From positions 72,073,752-72,137,751 of the forward strand of contig JAMXBB010000006.1 of the NCBI GenBank assembly GCA_024138015.1: a DNA stretch of 64,000 nt. Direction: 5' to 3'. Each line of letters begins with the position of its first letter. Position 1 is the first letter of the stretch. The translations under genes were made by a program, and so were the position numbers. Of this stretch, positions 25,517 to 37,380 are shown piece after piece. The notes under the pieces were generated by a model that had not been told where the DNA came from, made no database searches, and saw only the letters and a program-made list of their open reading frames with translations. This DNA comes from Lumnitzera littorea (lineage: Eukaryota; Streptophyta; Magnoliopsida; Myrtales; Combretaceae).

Positions 25517-27629
25517 TGTAAATACTCTATTTTTGCCTTCTCTAGGTTCATCTTCAATTTAGAATTCCCCAATTTTTAGAAGAGGCCAAAAGAAGGAAAA
25601 ATACCAAAAAATTTAAAAATTAATAAAAGAAAAAAAATGAAAATAAAAAGGGAAAAATAGAAAATATAAAAAAAATTGACAAATAAGGAAAAAACAAGAA
25701 AGTAAGAAAACCCAAAAATAAAAATAAAAACTAAAAAAAATGAAAACTTAAAAAAGGTGTTGCATAGTGATCCATTTAAGTAGGTTTAGGGTGGAAATCA
25801 CTTTTTAAGATTAAAAACAGTTTTTATAGTCAAAATAAACATATGTGATTTGATCAAATTAGCAATCTTAAATAAAAAAATAAATAAAAAAGGACATTTA
25901 TTGAAAACAAAATTTTTAGTAGCTTGGGTTTAGCCAACTCATTTTGAAATATTTTGAAAATCTATATTTTTAGGAGCTCATGGCCTTAAACTATATCTAA
26001 ATTAGACTTAAAATGAATATTTTATGGCCATTTAAAATTTTCAAATAAAAATGGAATGCAAGTAAACATCGAATTCTTAATTTGGTCAAATTTGATCATT
26101 TTTAAAAATATATTGAGTATATATTTATTAGACTTTATATTTCATCGATAAATGTGGTATAATTTTTTAGGAGTCGGAGAATTAATTGGTTTGTGTTTTG
26201 GGTTTTTTGAAAAGAAAAAAAGGAATTGGAATGGAATTAGTCACTACAAGTAGAGAAAAGGAAAGAAAAACAAAGGAAAAGAAAAAGAGAGGAGGACATG
26301 TGGCAGCTATGCATACCACCACATGTCACCCTCTTAAAGTGCTACATAGCACCCATATTAAGGGTGCCACGTGGCACTAACATAAAGCTATGTAGCTCAG
26401 TCATGGGGTGCCCCATGGTAGCCCAATTGACTAGGACAACCATCCCCCCTCCTTTCATGTTTCCATAATGAATAGAATACAAAGTTGTAAGCTCTACTTT
26501 TAGGAAAGTTAGCTAATTTTTTATAACCAATTTTGTGCATTATTTATTAAGTGAAAAATTTGAGTAAATATGGAAGTGAAAGCTCAAGAAGTCTTCTTTT
26601 GGAAATGTACATTTTTTGAATTATTGTTAAGGAAATTATGAGAAATAAAAATAACAAATTAGGATATCTAATGAATGCTCATATCATACATCCTTACTTA
26701 TTTTAGCAAAATTAGTGATTCTTTTGCAAATTAATGATATAACCTGAAATAAAATGAGCAAGGATATCTTTCATAAATTATGTGCATTTTTAATTTCCAT
26801 TATTTTGTGCAAAAATGTGTCCAAATTAGACCAAAAATGGAAAGAATCGAGGATACATTCAAAAACTTACCCCAATTAATAAAGATATGATCTTTCCCTT
26901 GCATGGATGTTTTTTTGGCATCACTCCCAACTTAGAGTTATAAATAGAGGTCTCTAACATTTATTCATTCATTTAAATCTCAAGCATTAAAAATCATCAC
27001 AATATATGAAATTTATAGTTTCTCTCTCTAGATGCTCATATTGCCAATCTACTCTCTTTCTTTGATTTCTCTATTATAAGGCAAATCAATCTGAGATAAA
27101 ATAATGAAATATTCTAAATTCATTCTAGAACAAAGCTCAATAGGTGGTTTGTTTCAATTTTAGTTTAAATTTGACTAATTCAAATTTAATGTTTTAAATG
27201 TGATTTTAGGGATCGTTCATATTAAGCTTGAAGTTTTTGGAGAAATTAAGAGTTGTTTTGACTAGGATTTCCAAAAATTGAGTTGGGGATCTTGAAGGAG
27301 GTGTCTTAAGAGTTCAAAGCCTTCAGCCTTGCCTCGAGAGCTAGTCAATATTCACCTGAACCAGTCGTTGGTTTGTTGCTAACTGTTGGTATGTTTTCCA
27401 GTAATTTTAGTTGAACGCATTGTTTTTAAAAGAATAAAAAATATGAAAAATATGAAAATATAAAAAATAAGTGTCTTTCATCTTGTGATGTTATGTTTTC
27501 AATTGAATATTGTGTTTTTTCAACACTTAATAATTTTTATCAATTAATTTTTAATATGTTTATGATTGTTTCTTTTGATATGTATGAATTAGGATTTTTT
27601 TTTAAATGAAATTTCAAAAAGAAAATTCA
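25517..27629 (+). mobile_element. 3' LTR of the Tat/Ogre-like element, right end cut off
   Basis: Starts TGTAAATACTCTATTTTTGC, the decayed form of the Tat-type start. From 26350 it is a direct copy of the left LTR starting at 3657. It is interrupted after 'gaaaattc' at 27628, where the left LTR continues with about 1.1 kb not found downstream. The lysine-rich ORF at 26186-26380 is a chance frame. It contains several 'ccacatgt/ccacgtgg' G-box-like cores (26296-26373). Confidence 0.65.
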
Positions 27630-28176
27630 TATAATACCCTAAGGTTTCGAGCTAATACGATAACCTTAGGATTTAAGTCCCTGAATTTAGGGTGTTGGAC
27701 TATATTATCTGTTTTATTTCAATCTTTATAGTAAGGTTAGAAAAGTTAAACGAAGTAATTCTAATAAAGTCAATTTTCAAAATAAGATATATAAAAAGAT
27801 TAAGTTAAAAAAAATATTAATTTATCGATAAAGCTAATAAATATTGAAAATATAAAATTCAAGCTTTTAGATATAGTGAGATATTAAAGATAAGTTAATT
27901 AACTTTCAAAAATAATAAATGAAGTTAAATTACATAGAATATACATGTGATATGCATTATATGTATTAAAAATATATATAATAATAAATTATCAAAATAA
28001 GGGAAATTAATATAAAATAAATAAAAAAATGTATGGATGAGTCATCAAACCTATGTGGTAGCTTAGGATCAATTGGGATGATGAGTCAAAAGCTAAAAAA
28101 AATAGGGAAATGACACCTTGCAAAGTTGGACACTAAGGATTATTAGATTTTTTACACATGTCATCATATTTATTAC

Positions 28177-28184
28177 TATAAATA
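28177..28184 (+). promoter_or_regulatory. Probable LTR TATA box
   Basis: TATAAATA about 550 bp after the LTR start, a usual position for an LTR promoter. Not tested. Confidence 0.4.
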
Positions 28185-28670
28185 AGCTTTCTATACTTTA
28201 TTTTATTATTTTAGAAATTTAGAAACATTAGAAAAATCGGATAAGAAAATTAGGGAAAAAAAAAAGAAAAAAAGGAAAACATGGGCAAAATCTAATTATG
28301 CCAGTTTAAAGGGTTGTAAAAAGTCTATGGTGTTAGCCATTTAGGGTTAAAGAAAGGACCACCAAGAGAGGTATTTCAACAAAGTTGGGCAGCTAGAGGG
28401 TAGTCGGAGGCGGCTAGTTTAAGTAAACCCATTTTCTACTCTTTAGTTTTTCTAATTTCTAAAAATATCAAATGTTGTTAATTAGTTATGAAATTTGGTT
28501 TTATGAAGTTATTTTAGGTGTAGATTAATGTAGTAATTTTATTTTAGTTAAATAATTGTTGGGATTATAGGGTCCTTAAGAAAATACCCTATTTGAGCGA
28601 AAATTAAACTAATTTTTATAAATATTAGATAATGTTGTTTCAAGCTCAATTTTTGTATATAATACTCCTA

Positions 28671-28692
28671 ATATATATATATATATATATAT
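28671..28692. repeat. (AT)11 microsatellite
   Basis: Perfect AT dinucleotide run within the LTR. Confidence 0.9.
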
Positions 28693-30628
28693 TTAATTAT
28701 GGTAACAATAATTTTGAAAATTAAGTATGTTTACTATTTTTTATAATTATTTTGAATAAAACTACTAATTTTATCGGATTGTTAAAATAAATAGTTTTTG
28801 ATGAAATTAATGAATGAGCCTTATATGTTTTGACTTCTAGATGTTTATGATAATGTTTAGAACACCTAATTTTTATCTTATACATAAATTTATTTATTTT
28901 CCCTAATTTTTCGTTATTTCGAGCTAAAACCACTATTTTCTTTAAAATAGATAATAGCCAATTTAGTGTAATTCATGGTCAATAATTAAACTATATATTT
29001 TTGTAAGTCTATAGGATTTTTCATGGAATCAATCGTGCTCATATACTATTTATTACGTATTTTCCTAATATAAGCTTATATATTGACTTAATATGTAATA
29101 TAGCAATTAGTATTAGTAAAATACTTATCAAATTCACGTAAAATGTACACATTGGGGTACATTGAGGGTTATTGGATAAGTTTACAAAGTGTGATTTTTA
29201 GGGTTTTAGTTTAGTACTAAAGCTTATTCGGGTTAATTATGGAGTTACAATAATGTACAATCGAATTGGTAATACGAATGCGTATTTTTGGGTTTTTATC
29301 AATATTAATCAATCTTGTTTCTTAAGATATATTAATAGTACTCAAAATAACGATCATAACGATATAAGGTTCACTAGAATCGAATAAGGAATGAATAAGA
29401 TACGATCAAATGAAGTTTAAAAACACAGTAATAAAAGCTTATAAAAGTTTAGATCTTAAATATTTTTTATTTGAAGACAGTGTTTATATTTTTTTAGGTG
29501 TGATAAGTAAGGAAGGATCACATCATCAAGTTTAGGATTCTGCGCTACTACTAAACCCAAGTAAGTAGATCTAACCTATGCTTGAAGTATATATATTGCT
29601 ACTCATAATACTATGTGTTTATGTGTTGTTTGATGTTGTGCTGATGGGATATGGTTATATCTTGGGTGAACTAATATGTTACCATAGTAGATGCTGATAT
29701 GGTGATTTTAAATGATGGTAGCCATATCTAGGTTAAAATGTTATGCTGTTATGTTGAGTGTTGATGTAGTGTTTACGAATGATTGTACTAACTTAGAGAG
29801 TTAAGGGATTACTAACTTAATCTTCTGGGTGTTCACCTAAGTAAACCTTAAGTAAGATGCTAGATTTCTGTTAAGGAGAGTTTGAAAACTAGAATAAGAT
29901 AACTAGGTTAAATAAAAATTAAAGATTGATTATGCTAATTGATATTCCTAAGTTGTTATTGTATATCATAACATGGCATGACACAAAAAGGGACTTACAA
30001 GTTAGATTTTCAAAATGAGACTTCTAAGTGATCAAGGAAAAATTGTGGCTTTATGATCTTAGTTTTTGGAAGTATATAGATTTGTATTGCCTGAACATCT
30101 TGATTATTTTGATAATCAGATTTAGTAGATTACAGTGTGTAGTCTAAAGTTTATAAAACAAAGTTAGGAGTCCTACTCCCAAGTAGCTCTTTGTTGTCCT
30201 TTTTGATATTATAGACTACTATAGTGGTAGTCCAATTTGGTAGGGGTCTAACAGCTAGGTAGCTCCTTATTGCCTATAGGTTCTTGGATGTTGTATTCAA
30301 ATGCTCAGTTATGTCGACTAACCAGATAAAAATTGGAGGGCATAGGATATTGATACTGATGCATGCCATGTGCATGAGCATAGCATGTTACATTCCTAAC
30401 AATAAATGCCTGGTTAGGCTTATGTTTATGTGAAGTTAAATCTATTGGTTATGATTGAAATGTTTCAATTATGATATTGTTTATGTTGTATTGTTTGCTA
30501 TCCCCATGAGTTTGATTTGGTTCTCATAAGTTTTATTACTACATACACAACCTAGTGCACTTACTAGTAAAAATGCACTTTTGTTATTTGCTATAAAATG
30601 TAGGATTTGGTCAAGCATATTAAGTTTT

Positions 30629-30646
30629 TGACACCGTTGCTAGGAA
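30629..30646 (+). other. Degenerate Asp-tRNA-type primer binding site (Athila-like)
   Basis: tgacaccgttgctaggaa matches TGGCGCCGTTGCCGGGGA, the Asp-tRNA-complementary site of Athila-like elements, except for G to A and C to T changes. It fixes the start of an Athila-like interior. Confidence 0.65.
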
Positions 30647-30849
30647 ATGAGTTCTACTAATTTTGGTATTTAGGATTGTCTAGATATAGGTTTTTATTTT
30701 CCTTGCTTGTTTTCTCTTTATTTTTGTTTTTTGTCTATTTCTTTGAGTTTCTTTTTAGTATAAAATTACTGCTTGTTTTTATTTTACTTTACAAGCACTT
30801 CTCATGAAGGATAATCATGTATGAACTTTTCTATTGTTTTGTAATGTAG

Positions 30850-32560
30850 AGCTTCGAATTCAAATCCCTTCCTTCAAGTAACATGAGAGTTCATCATTAT
30901 ATAAGGCATGGTTGTGATTTTGCAATTTAATGACTAGATGCCCATATCATGATACCACTACTTGGAATCAGTTGCTAATATTCTATGATGGGATTTGATA
31001 TCAAGATAAATTCAAGCTTAAAGCTACGATTGAAGTACCATTGACGAACATGCTAGTAATGCAAGTAATTGAAATAATTAACAAAGTAACATGTTGTGAG
31101 TATGATGAATGACCTCCCTTTGCTAATCCTGTAATCCTAACTCAAGAAAAAGAAAAGAGTATTGAAAAACTATTAAGGTAGGAAGAAAGATTTGAAAGAT
31201 AGAATTCAACCATCTAAAGGTTAGACTCAATTAGTGTAGGTAGTAAAGTTTTTTACCACCACACTATTGGTATAAAGGAAAATCCTCCTAAGCTTACTAA
31301 GGAGGAGAAAAAACCAAAATGACCAGTGTTTAGTTGATTGTAGTATTCAAGTAGCAAAAGAGGTGAAAACAAAATAAAAACCAATTTGGGAAACAACAAT
31401 TGAGAAACTTGCCAATATGACCATAAAAGGGTTTGAAAGATCGGACAAACAATTTGAAGACATTATGAAGACTTTTGCTCTGTTAAGCAAGTCAATGCAA
31501 TACAATTGAGGCTAGACACAAAAGTTGAACATCAAGAAACACTAACTTTTACATCAAAATCAAAATAAGGAGATGTACAACAAAGGCACATTTTTGAAGA
31601 GTGCGAACTTACTACCAAACCAGGTGTACACTCTATACCCTTTCCAAAACATCTAACTAAAAACTGATGAAAATTGTGAGGCGTTTCTAGAAATGCTTAA
31701 GAAGCTAGATATTAATATTCCCTTAGTAAATCTATTAGAGCAAACACCTTTCTATAGACATTATTTAAAAGAAATTATGGCTAAGAAATGGAAAATTAAT
31801 GTTCAAGAAACAATCATGTTGACCCAAGCTTGCATTAAAGCACTAAAGAACATCCTTCTCCCTAAATTAAATGATGTAGGAAAATTCACTTTAGATTTCA
31901 ATATAGGAAATGAAAATCTTAAGAATGCATTTTGTGATTTAGGTGCAAGTATAAAAATGATGCCCTTCTCCATAGTAAAAAAATTATGATTAGAGGATGC
32001 AATAAAAGGAATTCAAATGCCAATTCAATTAGGGAATGAATTATTCAAGAGACTGAAAGGGATGATTGAAGATATACTTTTAAAGGTGGATAAATTTATA
32101 TTTCTAGTGGAATTTGTAGTCTTGGATATAAAAGAAGATTTGGAAATTCTTATCATCCTAGGGCATATATTCTTATCTACTAGAGGAACTATAATAGATA
32201 TGAAAAATAATAAAATGGTATTGAGAGTTGGAAATAGTGAGCTTCATGTGAATATTATAAGGAGATGGAAAACGAAAGCCTCTTAGTTCACTAAATCATA
32301 TACAACACAAGACACTTCGTTTGAGGTAATAGTTAACTCTCATGATGGATAGGAAGCTCTAAGAGATATCCTTTAAAAAGGTACCTTAAGGATTTGAACC
32401 ACGTTAGGAAAGGAGTAGAAAACATCAAACTAACAATGTTAAATAAAAGCACTTATTGGAAGGCTATAAATCTCACAATTAGCCTTCTAAGTATAAAATT
32501 GAATTTGAGTACTATAGATGCTTTCTTTAAATTAATTGAGCTAATAAGTTTAAAACCAAT
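30850..32560 (+). pseudogene. Athila-like gypsy gag-protease remnant
   Basis: From about 30900 to 31690 fragments of an Athila-type gag can be followed across frames. At 31693-31989 a 98-codon open stretch carries the conserved region before the retroviral-type aspartic protease, ending CDLGASIKMMPFSIVKKL, where DLGAS stands for the catalytic Asp motif (DSGA/DTGA in most families, DLGAS in Athila). A stop (tga, 31987-31989) then interrupts. The next 89 codons (32017-32286) continue the protease fold with GMIEDILLKVDKFIF and VVLDIKEDLEILIILGHIFL. A further scrap at 32394-32560 resembles the linker before RT. RT, RNase H and integrase are absent. The element would have encoded a polyprotein processed in cytoplasmic virus-like particles; this copy cannot. 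Confidence 0.75.
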
Positions 32561-33955
32561 TAAAATTTTAAATTTAAAACTTAAAACAAGTATGAAAAAC
32601 CCTAACTTATTAATTGAAACTCTAATCGTATACAAAAACCTTAAATCCTAAATATGTATAATTGTAAAAGATTGATCCCCAAACTTGATCAAAACCCTAA
32701 AACTAAAATTTTAAGCTTATAGATATACTAATTTGCTATGAAGGCAATAAAACCCTAATTGAGCCAAATAATTGAACGGTATTCTAAATCACATAAAATT
32801 GCTAGCGAACAATTAGGGATAATTTCTAAGAGCTCATAAATATAAAAATATTAAATTAATTCATAAAATTTATAATATTATTTTATAATTAATATTAACC
32901 TTATATTTATATAGATAAGTTAGTATTATATCAATTTAGATATTTATTTATTATTTAGACAATGTGTAGGAAATATTATAACATGATTTATAATTTACTT
33001 TATAGTTATATTACTTATTATTCTAAATATTATTTATAGGGTAAAAAATATGTAATAAAGTTATAATATAAGTTTTATTAATTTATTATATTTAATTTTC
33101 TATTTTTCCTCTTACTTCATTTTTCTTTCTCTAATTCCTTTTTATTTCCAAATTAATTATACATAATACATGTAATATATTAAGAGTTGACCAAGTCAAC
33201 ATGTCTTTATCAAGTGCATTAAAACTCACTTATCTTCCTTTTCCTTTTTCCTTTACTTTTCTTTTTCTTCTTGTTTTTCCCTTGGCCATCAATCATAAGT
33301 GTCCCCACTAGAACATTCGTTAGCCTTCTTGATTTGTCTCTAATTTCCATGTAGAAGTAACCTACTTTTTCTCTTAAAATTAGAATCAACAAACACCACT
33401 TCCATCATCTTCTTCCTCCATTTCTCTCCATTTTCTTACCTACTCTTTTCACTTTGAACCATAATATCCAAGTGACAAATTTCCAATACTAAAAGGAAGA
33501 GATTAAGAGACAGATTCTTCATCAAACCAAGTAATTATGTTTGCTTTACATAATATTAGTATTAACCTTTTATGTAGGGTATGTTCTATGTATTTTCCTT
33601 ATGTATTTTGTATATTATTATACTTAGTAAATTATTATGTATTTAGCATGTATTAAGAGTTTCATGTATGTATATAATCAAAGTAATGTATCTGGTTTTA
33701 TTTCTTCTAAAAATCATGTTATATGTGTATATATGTTATTATACATTTAGATGATTGTGAAAACTACATACATGAATTTGTGAAAGTTAAATATCTTATT
33801 TAAGTGGTTTGTAATAGTTCTATTTCTTGTGTTAATAAGCTAGCATTGTAGTCCTAACGATAAGCCCTTAGAGAGGTAGTGAGACCGTTGGTCAATAGGG
33901 TGTTCTCACAAGTGAATAAATTAATATAAATTTGCTTAGCAAAATATTAAATCTT
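32550..33955 (+). mobile_element. LTR of family C, plus orientation, truncated
   Basis: Homologous, in the opposite orientation, to 1-2528: 'aaaaccctaaaactaaaatttt' at 32690, 'aaaaccctaattg' at 32749, 'gttgaccaagtcaacatg' at 33186, then a pyrimidine-rich block at 33230-33280. The exact start is blurred (about 32550). The right end abuts pararetrovirus sequence at about 33955. Confidence 0.5.
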
Positions 33956-33969
33956 TGTTAAACAAAAAT

Positions 33970-35100
33970 GAAGTTATTAAGAAGGTTTTCCTCTTCTTTC
34001 AATCAAAGATCTGGATGAATTAAGATGTTTATAACTCTTCTAAAATTAAGATTTCTTAAATTGAACTGGATTTAGACAATTGGTCAATTCCTTACAAAAA
34101 CCCAAAGAGATTTATGAAATTGGAAGTTTTAATTTAAATCATAATTATGTAACCAAAATAGTAAAGAAAACTATTTTTTTATCAAGAAAGCATGAAATTC
34201 TCAAATTACTTTCAAAAACATAAAGAAAAATATAAATATTTATATATTAGACTTATTCAAATTTCAATTAAACCTTTTTGTCATTATTTCGAACTAATTT
34301 TCATAAAGGACCTTGGTATACTTAATGTTTTCCTCATTTTTCAATAGGTTTAGATGATCCAAAAATTACTTATAGTTTAATATTACATATTCAATCTCAA
34401 AATCATAATTTTATAGAAGAAACTAAAGTTATGGCACTTATCTTTAGGATCTAGTATAAAGTTATGAGTTCTCAAATTAATCCAAAAGTTAAAAAGTTAT
34501 CTCTTAAAGGAGAAACTATACTTTTAAAAGAAAATACTTTAGAATCTTTAGTGTTTACTCCAAAGTCGTTAAGTTGGAATGAAATTCAATTGCTAGAGGA
34601 ATGGACTTTAGAAGAAGTCCTTCTACCATAACTAGATGTTTCTCAAATTAGACTAACTCTTGCTCAAAGATTTGATAATGGTAGTATTAGAATTCAATTT
34701 CCTAAGATAATTGGTAGAAGATCAACTGCTCCAAATATAGAAGATTATTTCAATAAAATGAACATTTCTTTTCCAAAAACTAGTCAAGGAGGTCAAACAC
34801 CCAAAGAAGATAATGAAAGAGAAAATATATAATTAGAAAATCCTACTGAGTCTATAAGACTTAGAGGTGTAGATTTTAGCTTACCTATTCCAAAACCAAT
34901 TTATCAACTTTAACCAAATTCTCCTACTTATCTTCAAATCAATGAGTTAAATATGATAAGTATAGAGAAACCATTTGCGATAGACAAAGAATTTTTAAGA
35001 AAAGATTTTTACTCAAAAAGAAATAAATTGAAAAGGAAAAAAATACTTCGAGACTTATATAGAAGAAGAAACTTATTCAATAAGAATCATGTGGTATAAT
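33970..35100 (+). pseudogene. Pararetroviral movement protein (30K-type) region
   Basis: Movement proteins of this family form tubules or modify plasmodesmata to let virus pass between plant cells. The recognisable part begins near 34090 and runs, in frame except for a few breaks, to about 35097. Stops interrupt it near 34452, 34628, 34829, 34912 and 35097, with a frameshift near 34300. Intact sub-segments include a stretch with TPKSLSWNEIQLLEEW (about 34558-34605). No initiator ATG can be assigned. Identification is from the general pattern of endogenous pararetroviral movement domains and their position ahead of the capsid; confidence is moderate. Confidence 0.65.
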
Positions 35101-35699
35101 GATATGCAAAATAGACTAAGAAAAAGTGTACCCTTTTTAAAAGGTTTGCTAAAAACTCTAGTCTAAATAAATATTATTATATTCAAACGGTCAATTTATC
35201 AAGTCAAAAATGGGAAACTCAATAAAGATTAACTATAGGAACTCATCCTACTCTTCAAGAAGTACATATTAAATTTCAAAATGAGACAATAAAAGCTTCA
35301 TTGTTTAAGAAAACTACAGGAGAAAATCAATATTTTAATAAAATAAAAGCCTAAAATAATTATACAAATCAAATTTTACGCACAATTGGTCAACAAACTA
35401 ATAGGATAGAAAACATATTGGTAGAAAGACCCAATAAGGGAAAAACTCCTTTAGGAAATTCAAAAGAAGAATTAAGTATATCAAAATCTATGATTGCAAA
35501 ACCTATTTATCCACCAAGATTTATTCCAGATATCTAAAATTTTAAGTTTAGCAAAAGTGACAATTTGTTAGAAGAAATTTCAAACAAATTAAGTAAATTA
35601 GAATTCAAAAGAAAGGAACCCATCAATACAATAGATGAAGATATTGAAGATTTGATAAGTCAATTTTCTCAAAAGTTAGACATTAATAAAATATAATAA

Positions 35700-36664
35700 A
35701 AAATGAGAGTTACATCAAGTCAAAGATCATGATATTTAAGACCCTCACCTCTAAAGACTATGTATGAAGAAAAACCTTATGTAGATCTAAATAAATTTTT
35801 TAGTGAAAGAATATATGAGTGGAATATAGATAGTCAAGCTGAACATCAAATTTAAGACATTTTAAATTTAATAATAATAGCATTAAATTCTTATAAAAAA
35901 TATGGAAACACTGATCATAAGATTGTGGAAATTTTAGTAATAGGATTTACTAGTATGCTCAAAGGTTGATGGGAGAATTGTCTTGATGATCACCAACACC
36001 AATTTATATTACATGCAAAGAAAGAAGTAATGAGAGATAATGTTTTATATCAAATAGAAAATGTTGTTCCAACATTAATTTATGCTATTACTAAACATTT
36101 TGTCAGAGATCTTATTCGATTTAGGGAGAGAAATGATGAAATTCTTCAAAATCTTAGGTGTTCAACTCTCAATGATTTTAGATGGTATAAAGATGTTTTC
36201 TTTGCTAAAGTATTTTTAAGAGAAGATTGTAATAACAGTTTTTGGAAAGAACTGTTTATATTCAATCTTCCAAAACTATTTACAAATAAAGTTAAAGAAA
36301 GAATTTATCAAAACTATAATCTTATTTTAGATTATTCAAGTATTACTTCTGGTGAAATAGTTAATATAGTCAAGCTAGAAGAATTAAGCTTATGCAAGCT
36401 TAAGTCAAAAATTCAAAAGGAAAAAGGAAGCCTTAGAAGGGAATTAGGAGATTTTTGTTATCAATATGGTTTCAAAAAAATTTAAGCTCCACCTTTAAAA
36501 GTGAAAAGGAAATATAAAAAACATAAATTCAATAAACCATATGAGAAAAAAGAATACAGGCGGTATAAGAAACATAAACCTAAGAGAAAATCTTTCAAAA
36601 AAGAAGTAAAATGCTATAAATGTGGAATAAAAGGACATATAGCACCAAAATGTTTAGAAAAATA
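35700..36664 (+). pseudogene. Pararetroviral capsid protein with CCHC zinc knuckle
   Basis: The region 35780-36480 carries the conserved capsid core of plant pararetroviruses. The largest open part is 36030-36485 (151 codons), with a stop at 36483 just before a Lys/Arg-rich segment. A complete zinc knuckle CYKCGIKGHIAPKC (C-x2-C-x4-H-x4-C) follows at 36612-36653. Capsid and knuckle package the viral RNA before reverse transcription. Upstream stops lie near 35698, 35730, 35852 and 35967. The 35100-35700 segment joining it to the movement region is readable but broken and has no domain I can name. Confidence 0.75.
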
Positions 36665-36669
36665 AAAAG

Positions 36670-37380
36670 GTTAATGAATTATATAAAATTACCAATGAAG
36701 AAAGTATAGAAGATAATGATTCAAGTTATGAAAATTCTGATTGTGTTTAAAATTTAGAAAATAATTCAAATACTACTATAGAAGAATCTAATTTAGAGTG
36801 TTGTTAAGAAGATATTTATTCATGTAAACAACTAAATGTTATTATCAATGGAGAAAAAATTCTTTCAGAAGTAGCTGATCAAATTAGAGATCTAGAAAAA
36901 CAAAGTGAATATTTGCTTAAAATTAGAGAGATACTAATGAACAAAAGTGATAACTCTAGTATTGAAGAAATCTATTCTTTAGAAAAAATTTATAATAAAT
37001 TTTCAAAAGAAAAATATTTAATAACTGTAAACACTCTTTAAGAGGAAATTAATAAAATAAAAGGAGAAATCAATGAATTGAAGATAAAATATAATAATCT
37101 AGAAGAAAAGGTTGAAAGATATGAAAATAGGAGTTTAGAATTAGAAAAAGAAGAAGAAGTTTTAGAATCAATAGAAGAAAGTAAAGAATATGTTAATTTA
37201 ATTAATAAAATAAATATTCAAAAATGGTATGTTAAAGTAATATTATCTATTTGTAATAACTTTAAAATAGAAGTAATTGCTCTTTTAGATTCCGATGATG
37301 ATCAAAACTGTATTCAAGAAAGATTAATTCTTATGAAAAAACTTTAGAAAAATTAGTTTTAGCTAGTGGATCAAGATTAT
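36670..37380 (+). pseudogene. Coiled-coil region and aspartic protease remnant
   Basis: After stops near 36663, 36748 and 36807 the sequence encodes a Glu/Lys-rich segment likely to form a coiled coil. The open stretch 37078-37347 (89 codons) begins with this coil (residues 8-45) and ends in a protease-like segment IEVIALLDSDDDQNCI, where the DSD (residues 71-73) takes the place of the catalytic D-S/T-G triad. The Gly-to-Asp change would abolish activity. In a pararetrovirus this protease would cut the polyprotein; here it is inactive and separated from RT by a stop. Confidence 0.6.

Larger units (their letters stand above)
27630..30624 (+). mobile_element. Tekay-type LTR (family D), plus orientation
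   Basis: Starts TATAATACCCTAAGG (decayed TGTAATACCC). A TATAAATA box lies at 28177-28184. Its order of landmarks parallels the minus-strand view of the Tekay-like LTR at 6662: 'aagtaagtaga' near 29560, 'ttcacctaagtaaa' at 29838, 'catggcatgacacaaaa' at 29972 and 'gatgcatgccatgtgcat' at 30359. It ends abruptly at an Athila-type primer site, so it is either truncated there or the LTR of a mixed element. The ORF at 28721-28933 is not meaningful. Confidence 0.55.
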
